64,000 nucleotides of DNA, taken from Palsa-360 sp963710315. Its GTDB lineage: Bacteria; Acidobacteriota; Terriglobia; Acidiferrales; UBA7541. Shown here piece by piece: positions 1-9,411 of this stretch (positions are counted from its first letter, which is position 1; each line of letters opens with the position of its first letter). Under the pieces are notes generated by a model. The model was not told the origin of the DNA. It made no database searches and was given only the letters and a program-made list of their open reading frames with translations. The stretch is from positions 62,001 to 126,000 of the forward strand of contig CAVPZW010000008.1 of NCBI GenBank assembly GCA_963710315.1, written 5' to 3'. The translations under genes were made by a program, and so were the position numbers.

Positions 1-317
1 GTGGGATCTTCCTCGATGATGTCCGTGCCGGTGATGTCCGAGGGCATCAGGTCGGGTGTGAACTGGATGCGCTTGAACTCCAGGCCCAGCGTCTGCGCGA
101 TGGTGCGCACCATCAGCGTTTTCGCAGTGCCGGGCAAGCCGGTGATCAGGCAATGGCCGCCGACGAACAGCGAGATGAGGATCTGGTCGAGCACTTCTTC
201 TTGCCCGACGATCACCTGGCGGACCTGGGCGAGGATGTTGTCGCGCACGGTCTGAAAGCGTTCGATGCGCTTTTTCAGTTCCGCGGAATCCGGATCGAGT
301 TGTGCGATGGAGGCCAT
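1..317 (-). CDS. MoxR-family AAA+ ATPase, N-terminal fragment (runs off left edge)
   Basis: About 105 N-terminal residues of a MoxR-type AAA+ ATPase are visible; the rest lies beyond the window edge. Reading from ATG at 317 gives a short helical N-terminus, a conserved VIGQEEVLDQI segment (residues 37-47), the Walker A loop GLPGTAKT (60-67) and the MoxR signature FKRIQFTPDLMPSDITG (81-97). MoxR proteins are thought to act as chaperone-like ATPases working with VWA-domain partners. The start lies three bases after the TAA (323-321) of the preceding gene, so it is cotranscribed with the VWA, peptidase and DUF4159 genes upstream on this strand. Unlike those genes, the visible part has an intact frame. 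Family assignment is firm; the substrate is unknown. Confidence 0.9.
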   Translation of the reverse strand, partial: MASIAQLDPDSAELKKRIERFQTVRDNILAQVRQVIVGQEEVLDQILISLFVGGHCLITGLPGTAKTLMVRTIAQTLGLEFKRIQFTPDLMPSDITGTDIIEEDP

Positions 318-320
318 TGT

Positions 321-2535
321 TTATTTCCCTTCGTTGGAGTCCTTCAGCTGCAAGAGCAATTTCTGCGCCGGGCGGTAATCCGGCGCGGCTTCCAGAGAGG
401 CCAGAACGTGGTCCTCGGCCTTGTCCTTCTGGCCCGCCGCGAAATAGGCGCGCGCCAGCGTTGAATTGCGCGGAGGCCTTGTCGAGCGGGTTCATGGCGA
501 TCACGGCATTGTATTCGCGAATCGCGCCCGGCAAAATTATTCTGCGCCAGCCACAAATCGCCCAGGCGGCGGTGCAGGTCTTCATCCACCGGATAAATGT
601 AGTTGAGGCGATCCAGCGTGGCCGCGGCGTCGGCCGGTTTGCCAAGTTCTTCCTCCAGCGAGGCCAGTTGTTTCAGCGCGGCGGATTGCGCCCGCCGATT
701 TTCTCATACGCCGTCAGAATGGCAGCCGCGGCGTGCTTGTCGCCCTTGGCCAGGTCGGCCTCGGCCATAAATTCGTAGGGATTCGCGGGGTAGACGTAGT
801 CCGGGTACAAGCGGCGCACTTCCTCGCCTTCCTTGAGAACTTCGTCGTAATTCTTGTTCTTGGCTTGCTGCCGCCAGGTCTTTCAAGTTCGTGCGCCACT
901 CATCGAAATTCGCCACCGTCTTGCCCACATCCTTGTCCAGCCAATCGAGAAATTGCTTGTCGAATTCCTCCGGCGCCATTCCCAGGTCCGCCGAATCACG
1001 TCCGGCGTGCGTTTTGTGCGCGGCAAAGGAGTGCACCATGTCCAGCAGCTTGTCCGCGCCCCAGCGTTCCTTGATGTAATCGCAGATGCGGCCCGCCTGA
1101 TAGTAGGACACGATCACTTGATTCGGATATTCGGGGCGAATGAATCCGCGATCCAGTTCCGCGACAGGCAGAAGTTTTTTGTCGTGGATGGCGGCGACCA
1201 CATCGGGCGTGATGCGGTCGCCCCACTCGGGCGAGACTTCGGTTTCTTCGTGAACCGCCAGCCCTTCGGTAAACCAGCGCGGCACGCGAAAATTGGTGGC
1301 CGTCAGAATGTACACGTGGCTCATCTCGTGCCACAGCGTGCTGGCCCAGTGGAATTCTCCCGGCGGACGTCCCGAAGGGCTGTCCATGGCGATCACTTGG
1401 CCAAAGGTGACGCCCAGCGCGCCGAGGCCCGGCATGCCCATGGTGCGCACCGCAAAGTCTTCGTGGTCCGGATAAACTTCCACCTGCACCGGGCCAGGCA
1501 GCTTCATCTTGTATTTCTTCTCGTAAGTCGGCGATGATGCGCTTCAGCTCGGCTTCAAAATAGGGATGCAGCAGATCGGCTTCCTTCTTGTTGAGCTTGA
1601 GGATGGTGTTGTCGTCCTTGAAGGTGACGAAGTTCTTGTAGCTATCGAGCAGGCGCAGGCTGTTGACGGTCTCTTCGTTGCGGTAGCCGTTGTCGTAGCA
1701 CATTTCCAGCTGCTTGCGCGGCTCGTCTTCCTGGCCCAGGCGCATCAGGTTGATGCCCAGCTGCGAGCGCGCGGACCACAGCCGCGGGTCCGCTTCGATC
1801 GCCTTGCGGTAATAGGCGATGCCGTCCTCGTAGCGGCGGTTGAGCACCAGATGATGCGCGACGAGCGCGTAGCCTTCGCCGTAGGCGGGATTGACCTGGC
1901 GAATTTTCTCGAGCCACGCATCGGGCGAGCGGTCGGCCAGAACTTCGATGGCCGCATGGATGGCCATGGCATCGAGCGCTTCGGGAGAAATCTTCAGCGC
2001 CGCGTCCGCTTCGGCAAACGCCTTTGTCTTCGTCGGAGTCTTCGAGCAGCAGGTTGGCCATCAACTCGTGCGCTTCGACGAGTTTGGGATCGAGATCCGA
2101 TCGCCTTTTGCGTATATTCGACGGCCTTGCTGTCGAAGCCGTCCGCGCTGACCAGCGCCAGGCCGTAGATAGGCTTGCGCGTTTTTCGGGTCCCTCTGCC
2201 AGAGCTTCGTTGAAAAGAGTTCTCGGCTTCGGTGTTGTTGAAGCGTTCGTGCAGCAGGCGGCCCCAGCGCACGCGATATCATGGCGTTCGCGGGCGATTG
2301 CGCCGACGGCCGCGCGAAACTGGTTGTTGGCGTCCTGATACATTTCCATGCCCCAGTAGCCCTCGGCGCGAAGATACGGATCGCGCGCGGTGGTCAGCGA
2401 TTCGTAGCACTTTTGCGCTTCGGCGCGATGGCCGTGCTTGCGCAACGCGTGGCAATCCTCAGGCGTTGCGCCCAGCGCGAAAGCTGCGCCGGCAAGGCAG
2501 GCCACGCACACCACGGCGCGCAAGAGCACTTTCAT
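321..2535 (-). pseudogene. Exported TPR protein with gluzincin-type (peptidase MA-like) domain, frame broken by several indels
   Basis: The gene starts at ATG 2535, six bases after a GAGG ribosome site, with a signal peptide (MKVLLRAVVCVACLAGAAFA) and TPR-type helical repeats (for example the segment containing AYYRKAIEADPRLWSARSQL). A zinc-peptidase-like region follows, with the HExxH motif HEMSH near 1331-1317 and a following glutamate in WFTEGLAVHEE. More TPR-like sequence ends in LLLQLKDSNEGK and a TAA at 323. The protein can only be followed by switching frame repeatedly: for example, removing one base near 1525, 2022, 2098, 2168, 2193 and 2218 restores homologous-looking sequence, while about 2271 needs an added base. 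Intact, it would be about 735 residues. Either it is a pseudogene or the sequence is wrong here; error seems likelier because neighbouring genes show the same pattern. Confidence 0.75.
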
Positions 2536-2547
2536 CGCGCACCTCCA

Positions 2548-3554
2548 TCACCGCGCTGCGCGCTTCGCGTGCCTGCAGTCATTGTCCAGATCCTCTTGCA
2601 CTCGCGCCAGCTCCAGCAGCGCATCGGTAAGCTGCTTCTTGTAATCCTCCGCGGACATCGCCGCCTTCTGGTACTTCAGCATGTCGATCTTGCGTTCCAG
2701 TTCTTCTTTCTTGGTCGAGCAGCGCGCGCTTGGCCGGATCGTTGGCCGCTTTTTGCGCCGCGCCGATGCGCAGCAGGACGAAGTTCGCGGCCAGCAATCC
2801 TTCTCCGTTTTCTGCGGAGGCGGCTCGAACGCGCTTCCTTCTTGCCGGTGTCCTCGAAGACGGCGTGTTCGGTGGCCAGGCGTTTTTGCGATTCGTAGAA
2901 TGCGGCGGTTTTGCGATCGGCGTATTGAAACGCTTCGAGCGCGCTGATGGCTTCGTTCTTGTCCACGTCGGCGGAGGCATCACGCAGCGCCTCCACCCAG
3001 TAGCGCGCAAAGACCGTGGCGTTTTTCTCCGTGCCGGTCTTTGTCGCGGCGATCACGATGCGCCCGGGTTTTTGCAGCGCGCCGATCGAGCCGCCGCTGG
3101 CGCTGGTGGTGTTCACGATCAGTTGGCGCTTGGCGGGAATGCGGTCGCACAGCGATGGCCAGGTCCGCGCCGGAAATGTCCGGCCCGGGCAGATTGAACT
3201 TGTACTCGACGCCGTCGAAGGAGCCGTGGCCGATGAGGATCAGCATGAAGTCGTCTTCCGGCTTGGCTTCGCGCGCGATCTGGCCCAGCGTGTCGTTCAG
3301 ATGCGCCTTGGTGCGCGTCGCTTCCGGTGAGCGTGTAGACGTGTGCATCGCTTGCAGCGGCCTTGAAAAGCTTGTCGAGGTCTTTGGCCAGCGCGGTGAA
3401 TCGCTGCTCGTAGTCGGGCTCGCCGCCGAGGCCCGCGACGGTGACGTAGTAGGGCGCAGCTGCGCCGCGCGCGCGCCAAGCCCAGCGACGCCGCGCAAAG
3501 CGCCGCAAGCAGGCGACACAGTTGCGCCGCAATGATTCTTCTGCGAGCCTTCAT
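2548..3554 (-). pseudogene. Exported caspase-like (C13/caspase-fold) protein lacking the catalytic Cys, frame broken
   Basis: Begins at ATG 3554, overlapping the stop of the upstream VWA gene (ATGA), with a signal-peptide-like start (MKARRRIIAAQLC...). A caspase-hemoglobinase-like domain follows: PYYVTVAGLGGEPDYEQRF, then DDFMLILIGHGSFDGVEYKF, which carries the expected catalytic histidine. Next comes a strand ending NTTSASGGSIGAL, where a cysteine would be expected, then a helical tail rich in Lys, Glu and Gln. Frame changes occur near 3480, 3330, 3150, 2840 and 2710. At the cysteine position the sequence reads Thr-Thr-Ser-Ala-Ser, so the protein is either not a cysteine peptidase or is a pseudo-peptidase. 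It sits between the VWA gene and the TPR/peptidase gene, which suggests work at the cell envelope with the MoxR ATPase. Confidence 0.65.
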
Positions 3555-5831
3555 ACCACGCCCCACTTCCGCCGCAGCAGCCATTCCGCAGAGCGCAACA
3601 GCAGCAGCAGCAGGAAAACGATGGGCATGTTCCACAGGTCTTTGGTATCGCGCACGGTGATGCCGGCTTCGGAATAGGAAATTTCGCTCGGGCAGCTTGG
3701 AAACATCCTGCGGCTGTCCAATAGCGCCCGCCGGTCTGCGGCGGAAAGTTTTTCGAGCAGATCGCGATTCTGCTCGGTGTGAAAATTTTCGGCCACGCCG
3801 TCCATGCGCGCAAAGGTCAGCACGTCGCGGCCCAGCTCTTCCTTGCCGCGATGTCGCGGTCACTTCGGTGAGGTAGGAGCCAGGCTTGATCCGCGTTCCA
3901 ATCCGCGTGGAATGTGCCCGGCGTGTTGGGGTCCGGCGTCATCTCGATCTGCGCCGCCGAGCCGCCCGGCCCCAGAATGTGCGCCTCGCACATGGGCGTC
4001 CGCCGCCGGCAGATAAGTTTTTGTCGCGCACATCGGCGGAAAAGTGCACGCGTCCATCGTCAAACAGCATCTGGCTTGGAACGGAGGCGACCACGCGGCC
4101 CGGCGTATCCGTCACCAGCCAGCGCAGCAGCTGCTGCCAGAATTCCTCGTGCGTCTGATCTCCGAGCGGCTGGCTCATCTGCCAGCGCCACGTGCCGCCG
4201 GTGGCCAGCACGGCGGTGCGCCCGCGCCCATAGTTTTCCGTGATCAGCAGCGGCATCTTCCGCCTGCCGGCGGTCATTTCCGCCAGCACCACCGCGCCCG
4301 GTTTGGGCGTGCCGGCTTCCTGGTAGTCCATCAGGTAGGGAAGCTTTTTCCAGCGTTCCACATTGGCCGCGGGGTCTTCCACCAGCCGCGTGATGATGCT
4401 GTCGGCGCCCGCCGGGGTAAGTCGACACCGTGGCTGGATCGCGATGGAATGTGCCCTTCTGATTCGGGCAGAGTGACCGGCAGCAGATCGGCAAGGCTCG
4501 ACGCCGCCCAGCCGCCATCGCCCAGCGAGGCGCGCCCTCCCAGAAAAAGCAAGCCGCCGCCGCGGCGATCCACAAATTGCTGGATCAACTCCTGCTGCGC
4601 CGCCGTGAAATAACTGGCCTCCACGGAACCGATGATGATGCGCCTGATAGGCGAAAAGATCCTCGGCGCGCGAAGGGAAACCGTCGGCAAGTTCCTTCGG
4701 ATCGTCGATGCCCTGGCGGTAGATTTTATTTTCGCTGGTGCGCAAGCATGGAGACGACGGTGACGCATGCGGTCGTCCTCCTCCGCGCGGCGGATGAATT
4801 TGTATTCCCAGCGCGGCTCGCCCTCCACATACAGGATGCGGCGCTTGGCGGATTCCACGTTGACCAGGCGCGTCACCGCATTGTTGGCGCGATTCTCCTC
4901 GCCCGGTAGCGGATCGATGGAAAATTGCAGCGTCTTCGCACCGGCGTCGCCCGCATTGAACAGCAGAGACTCGTTCTGCGTCACGCCATCGCCAGCCAGA
5001 GTGATTTGCCGGCCCGCGAGAACTTTTCCTCCGTCGCGCACCGTCAGCATGGCTTTCTGCCCGGCATAGCCGCGCTGGTGAAAGCTGACCTTGGCGGCCA
5101 GACGCGAATCGGCGAGGGCGCGCGGCGCGACCACGGCGTCGTTGATCTCCACGTCGTGCGCCACTTGCTCGCGCGCCAAAGCCCACGGTGTGCACCGGAA
5201 TTCGGCGGCTGCGAAATGTGGAGATCGTGTCCAGATCGATCCCGCCGGAATTGTCAGCGCCGTCGCTGAGCAGCACCACCGCGCCGATGGGCAGGTCGGC
5301 CGCTTCGCCGGCCAGTTGCTTCAGGCCGTCGCCGATGCGCGTTGCGGGAGCGGGCGATGCCGTCTTCAGATCGTCAAGCTTCGCGATGCGCGAGATTTGC
5401 CGGTCCAGCCGGTAGAGGCGAATCTGAAATTTCTTTTGCAGCTGGTCGAGCACGCCGCCTTCCAGCGCCTTGATGGCCTGCGCTTCCCGCGTCGTGCCGT
5501 CGTCCGCGATGGACATGCTCCGCGAATCGTCCACCAGCACCGCGATAATGTTCTGCTGCGGCCGCAGCTCCGCCACCAGCATCGCCGGCTGCCACAACAA
5601 AATCAAGCATCAGCGCCGCCAGCGCAAATTGCAGTAGCCAGATGACGCCCGCCCTCCAGCTTTCTCATCTGCGCGGCGGCTTGCTTTAGCCTTGAGCGAA
5701 TCAGCCAGGCCAGACCCGCGCCCGCCGCCAATACGAGAAGCGCGAGCAGCCACTTCGGCCAGGCGCCGAGCAGGACCAGGGTCGCCCTTGGAGAATACGG
5801 CGCGCGGATATTTGAAAAGAAACTCGAACAT
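3551..5831 (-). pseudogene. Large membrane protein: BatA-type N-terminus, VWA domain and glutamine-amidotransferase-like domain, frame broken
   Basis: The start is ATG 5831 (MFEFLFKYPRAVFSKGD), followed by two membrane segments (WLLALLVLAAGAGLAWLI and, after a frame change, an ILLWQPAML region). A VWA domain then carries the metal-site motif DDSRSMS with GAVVLLSDGADNSGG. After a beta-rich section comes a GATase-like domain (RRILYVEGEPRWEYKFIRR; FVDRRGGGLLFLGGRASL; NYGRGRTAVLATGGTWRWQM), and the protein closes with a C-terminal membrane helix and SEWLLRRKWGVV. The length, about 760 residues, fits acidobacterial homologues. The frame must be changed many times; removing one base near 5780, 5650, 5604 and 5185 restores it. 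VWA membrane proteins of this kind are the usual partners of MoxR ATPases. Domain content is clear; integrity is not. Confidence 0.75.
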
Positions 5832-5888
5832 GTCAGCTTCTTATTCTTAGGATGCAATTTCTCCGAACCGCGAACATTGCAAAAAATT

Positions 5889-5976
5889 AGTAGCACAGGC
5901 TTCAGCCTGTGGGTTTTGATCGGAGCACGATCCTTGTTGCTGCAACAAAAACCCACAGGCTGAAGCCTGTGCTACT
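5889..5976. repeat. Dispersed palindromic repeat, copy 1 (29-bp arms)
   Basis: A near-perfect inverted repeat lies between the DUF4159 and VWA genes. The arms (5889-5917 and 5948-5976) contain the family core GGCTTCAGCCTGTGGG and its complement, separated by a 30-base loop. Related copies lie at 22921, 42360, 43524, 57857 and 61277. Each arm core is itself partly palindromic (AGGCTTCAGCCT). No transposase is nearby. Confidence 0.9.
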
Positions 5977-6027
5977 CGTGCCGTGCCTGTAAAAATAAAA
6001 AATCGGATTCGCGGCCGAAGTCCGCCG

Positions 6028-6848
6028 TCAGTGCGTCATTCCGTACATCACGTAATTGATGCCCATCCGAAACGCCAGCGACGCGAACTTCTCCGGATAG
6101 CGAGGATCGTCGGCCCATTCCCAGGCGTCTCCCAGGTGCATGTTGTGGCAGATGGCCACCATCACGCGCCCGCTGTCGTCCTTGATGGCGCGCCATTCCG
6201 GAATGTAGCCGTCCTTCTCATACGTTCTGCCCGTGCCCACGTACTGCTCGCCCGGCACCTGGAAGCGCTCGCTCAGGTCGTAGAGCACGTGAAAAATTTC
6301 GTCCTTGTCGGTCAGGTCCTCGACGGGACGGTCCGGGAAGACCATGAGCATTCCGTCCATGAAGTGTTCCCAGTCGGTGGCGCCGTGGAAATCGTCCACC
6401 ATCAGGAATCCGCCCTTCAGCAGATATTCGCGCAGCCGCTTGGCCTCCGGCTCGGTGAACGTCCAGGTCTGCACCTGCACGGCATAGACCCAGGGAAAAT
6501 TGTCGATGGGTCTGGCCCGTCGCTGTCCAGGTCCACCACCTGCTCCACGGGCCGCGCATTGATGCGCGTCAGCCGCTTCAGCGCGATGAGAAATTGCCGG
6601 TCGGCCTTGGGATAGTCGCGCGACCAGCTGGCCCAGCGCCCAAACCCGCGCGCGCTCCCGCCTGCCATCGAGTAGCGAAGGCGCGACCACGAATATTCAT
6701 TTTTTCCATTATTGCTGTCGGAGGAGGAAAACGCTTCTCGGGCGTTGCCATACTGATCGTCGCCATACCCGCCTCGTTGAAAGGCCAGCAGGCCCGTGCT
6801 CGCTCCCGCGATCAGCAGAAGCGCCGAAATAGGTGCGAGGAGCCTCAT
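6028..6848 (-). pseudogene. DUF4159 protein, exported, one frameshift
   Basis: DUF4159-family protein of about 273 residues. ATG 6848 opens a signal peptide (MRLLAPISALLLIAGASTGLLA), followed by a tyrosine-rich segment and the family blocks WSRDYPKADRQFLIALKRL, EYLLKGGFLMVDDFHGATDW, MVAICHNMHLGDAWEWADD and the terminal MGINYVMYGMTH. A single frame change lies near 6515, between the DLDSDG and IDNFPWVY segments; one added base (or two removed) repairs it. DUF4159 proteins occur next to MoxR and VWA genes in many bacteria and may have a GATase-like fold, but their role is not established. It is the first gene of the cluster on this strand in the window, separated from the VWA gene by a palindromic repeat. 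Confidence 0.8.
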
Positions 6849-7037
6849 AGAGGTAGCCCCTAAATAGACGGCCCGCCAGCCGCCGCAGTTTCACTGGAAG
6901 CCAGACCCGCCAGCCGGATTCGGCCATGCTACAGCCAATGGGAGGAGCACGCAAGGTGAACGAGATCGTCCGCGAATGAAGTACTTTAAACGGAGTGCAG
7001 AAGGAATCGCTGCTCGCCGCACCACCTGCTTAGACCA

Positions 7038-7319
7038 CTACCGTTCGGGTCTATCTTGAGCGCCGTGCAGGACGGCAAGGATCGCCAGGAAGCCCCGATG
7101 AATCCGGTAAGGAATGACGTAGGGCGTGCCTGACACAACGAGTTCTCGGGTTTCCAGTTCGCGCCCAGGTCGGCCGAGGTGAGGATGCTTGGCAAGGCGT
7201 TCCACGGAAGCGAGTATGCGCTGCGCCACTCGGCGCGCAGCTGCTGGTTGATCCTGTTCGATATATGCCCGAATTTCGACGAGGTTGGCGATGGCTGTTT
7301 CGGACCAGATTATTCGCAT
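7038..7319 (-). CDS. ParE/RelE-family toxin of a type II toxin-antitoxin system
   Basis: A 93-residue protein beginning MRIIWSETAIANLVEIRAYI, the typical ParE start in which a short beta strand is followed by a helix with a D/E-x-I-x-x-Y-I pattern. AARRVAQRILASVERLAKHP, GRPGRELETRELVV and a terminal strand follow; all are ParE/RelE superfamily blocks. The start codon (7319) overlaps the end of the antitoxin gene (7310) by 10 bp, so translation is probably coupled. ParE relatives commonly poison DNA gyrase, whereas RelE relatives cut mRNA. The sequence looks closer to ParE, but the target cannot be decided from sequence alone. Confidence 0.88.
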   Translation of the reverse strand: MRIIWSETAIANLVEIRAYIEQDQPAAARRVAQRILASVERLAKHPHLGRPGRELETRELVVSGTPYVIPYRIHRGFLAILAVLHGAQDRPER

Positions 7320-7579
7320 GTGGGCGGGGGCAATTCGCGTTTTTTGCCCCAGGAGCGAAGCCAGCGCGCCGTTTTTTCATGGGAGACAACGCGGCCCGTC
7401 TGCACGTCTTTTTTTCCTTTACGAATGGCAGCCAATTGCCACTCTTGATCTTCCACGTAAACCTGAAGAGCACGGGCCGCCAGCCAGGACCGGCTTCGAG
7501 TGGTCGCATTGGCCAGCTTATCGAGGCGATTCTTCAACGCCGCGGGAATGCGCACCGTAACAGTAGTTGTATTCCCCAT
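7310..7579 (-). CDS. Ribbon-helix-helix (CopG/ParD-like) antitoxin
   Basis: An 89-residue protein starting MGNTTTVTVRIPAALKNRLD. TVTVRIP is the DNA-contacting beta strand of ribbon-helix-helix proteins, and LDKLANATTRSRSWLAARAL supplies the two helices (residues about 19-38). The remainder, with a basic and Trp-rich tail, should bind the ParE-like toxin encoded immediately downstream with a 10-bp overlap. By analogy with other members, the pair probably represses its own promoter in the 92-bp gap upstream (7580-7671), but I saw no clear operator there. Confidence 0.87.
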   Translation of the reverse strand: MGNTTTVTVRIPAALKNRLDKLANATTRSRSWLAARALQVYVEDQEWQLAAIRKGKKDVQTGRVVSHEKTARWLRSWGKKRELPPPTCE

Positions 7580-7671
7580 GGTTGTAACCTCTTGTACACA
7601 GATTAACACAAATGGCTGAAATTCATTCCGCAGCCATGCTTCGAAAGGTATCTCTACCCTTGCTATCTCTT

Positions 7672-7968
7672 CTAACCGCCGGCAATCGCTCCCACAATCA
7701 AAAACGGCTCCCTTCCCGCAGCGATTTCCTCGGGCAGGGCTTTGTCGGGCGGTTCGCGCGACCAATCCTCGGCGCAGGCGAAGAATCGCAGGAAGGCGCG
7801 GCGCTCGTGTGTGACGTGGTCGCGGATGGTGCCGCGCAGCATGGGATAGGAATTTTCCAGCGCGTCGAGAATGGAGCGCTGCGTTACGGGGCCGGTGACT
7901 TCTACGGTTACTTCGCCGCTGACGCGCGCCAGCGTGCGCAAGTGCTGCGGCAGCGCCACGCGGATCAT
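7672..7968 (-). CDS. MoaD/ThiS-like ubiquitin-fold sulfur-carrier protein
   Basis: A 98-residue protein starting MIRVALPQHLRTLARVSGEV and ending IVGAIAGG. The beta-grasp pattern and the terminal Gly-Gly match MoaD/ThiS sulfur carriers, whose C-terminal glycine is adenylated and thiocarboxylated. VTQRSILDALENSYPMLRGT is the characteristic central helix. The ATG (7968) overlaps the TGA of the BNR-propeller gene (7965) in an ATGA arrangement, so the two proteins are made together. No other molybdopterin or thiamin gene is present in the window, so a role outside molybdopterin synthesis is possible. An alternative start 20 codons upstream would lie inside the previous gene and is unlikely. Confidence 0.85.
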   Translation of the reverse strand: MIRVALPQHLRTLARVSGEVTVEVTGPVTQRSILDALENSYPMLRGTIRDHVTHERRAFLRFFACAEDWSREPPDKALPEEIAAGREPFLIVGAIAGG

Positions 7969-9152
7969 GGCAGCGTCTGCACTTCGACGGATAGCACGGA
8001 CGGAAGATCGTGCACGATTGGCGCCCAACTATTTCCGGCGTCGGCCGAGGCGTACACCTGCCCGCCGGTGGTGCCGAAATAGACGCCGCAGGAGTCCAGC
8101 GAGTCCACGGCCATGGCGTCGCGCAACACGTTGACGTAGCAATTGCTTTGCGGCAGGCCTTTCGACAAAGGCTCCCACTCGTTTCCGCCGCTGCGGCTGC
8201 GATACACACGCAATTGTCCGTCCAGCGGAAAATGTTCCGAGTCGCTCTTGATGGGGACGACGAAAACGGTTTCTGGCTCGTGCGCGTGCACGTCAATCAC
8301 GAAGCCAAAGTCAGTGGGCAGGTCGCCGCTGACCTCGCGCCAGTTGTCGCCGGCGTCGTCGCTGCGCATCACGTCCCAATGCTTCTGCATGAAGAGCGTG
8401 TTCGGCCGCGACTTGTGCATTGCCACGTGGTGAACGCAATGTCCCACCTCGGCCGTGGGGTTCGGCAGGAATTCGGATTTCAGCCCGCGATTGATGGGCT
8501 TCCAGCTCGCGCCGCCGTCGTCCGTGCGAAACGCGCCCGCGGCCGAAATGGCGATATACATTCGCCGTGGATTGCTGGGGTCCAAAATGATGGTGTGCAG
8601 GCACATCCCGCCGGCTCCGGGCTGCCAGCGAGGACCGGTGTCGCTGCCTCGAAGGCCCGGCAACTCCTTCCACAAAAGCCCGCCATCGGTTGAGCGGAAC
8701 AGCGCGGCATCTTCAATGCCGGCGTAGACCGTTTCCGCTTCGGTCAGTGACGGCTCGAGATGCCAGACGCGCTTGAATTCCCAGGGATGCTGCGTCCCGT
8801 CATACCACTGGTGCGTGGTGAGCGGCTTGCCCGTGGAGTCCGATACGTCATAAACGAACATGTTGCTCTGGCCCGCCGGCGGCCTTCCTCCGGCGCTGGC
8901 AGACTGGCCCTCTGGCGAGCCCGGCTGGTGCCATGTCTTGCCGCCATCGTCGGAACGCTGGATGATTTGCCCGAACCAGCCCGAGCACTGCGAGGCGTAC
9001 AGCCGGTTCGGATCGACGGGCGACCCTTTCATGTGGTAAATCTCCCAGCCCGCAAAGTGCGGCCCGCTGATGTCCCACTTTTCCCGCTTGCCATCCGAGG
9101 AAAGAATAAATGCACCTTTCCGTGTCCCAACCAGTACTCGCACTTTGCTCAT
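7965..9152 (-). CDS. BNR/Asp-box (WD40/YVTN/sortilin-like) beta-propeller protein, cytoplasmic
   Basis: A 395-residue protein starting MSKVRVLVGTRKGAFILSSD. It contains repeated Asp-box (BNR) motifs of the S-x-D-x-G-x-T/S-W type, for example SDDGGKTWHQPG, STDGGLLWKELPG, TDDGGASWKPI, SDDAGDNWREVSG, SRSGGNEWEPL and SADAGNSWAPI, spaced about 50 residues apart; this fits a propeller of six or seven blades. There is no signal peptide, so it is probably cytoplasmic, unlike sialidases. Proteins of this type are often labelled exo-alpha-sialidase or glycosyl hydrolase, but the catalytic residues of sialidases are not recognisable. It is translationally coupled to the MoaD-like gene, which hints at a joint but unknown function. 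Confidence 0.85.
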   Translation of the reverse strand: MSKVRVLVGTRKGAFILSSDGKREKWDISGPHFAGWEIYHMKGSPVDPNRLYASQCSGWFGQIIQRSDDGGKTWHQPGSPEGQSASAGGRPPAGQSNMFVYDVSDSTGKPLTTHQWYDGTQHPWEFKRVWHLEPSLTEAETVYAGIEDAALFRSTDGGLLWKELPGLRGSDTGPRWQPGAGGMCLHTIILDPSNPRRMYIAISAAGAFRTDDGGASWKPINRGLKSEFLPNPTAEVGHCVHHVAMHKSRPNTLFMQKHWDVMRSDDAGDNWREVSGDLPTDFGFVIDVHAHEPETVFVVPIKSDSEHFPLDGQLRVYRSRSGGNEWEPLSKGLPQSNCYVNVLRDAMAVDSLDSCGVYFGTTGGQVYASADAGNSWAPIVHDLPSVLSVEVQTLP

Positions 9153-9411
9153 AGCTCGCGCTCCTTCCCGAATTTCGCGCCATTATGCCTCAAAGTCTTT
9201 TTCCCGGCAGCGCACAATTTGTCTCCCTGGCAGCCCAGGCTAACTCCGCAGCGGAATCAGTAAGTGCAGCTTGTCGTCCTGAAAGGAAGTCCATTACCAG
9301 ACGCGAAAAGTGACGGGAGTCACATAGGAGAACCTTCATCAGGATATAGAATTTATCTGTTTGTAATAATCGAACCGCAGCATACAGCCAAGGGTCTCCC
9401 CACCCCCTATC

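Noticed and set aside
321..6848. Programmed ribosomal frameshifting as the cause of the broken frames
   Set aside because: The shifts are too numerous (well over ten), involve many different sequences, and occur in genes of unrelated function; sequence error or decay is far simpler.
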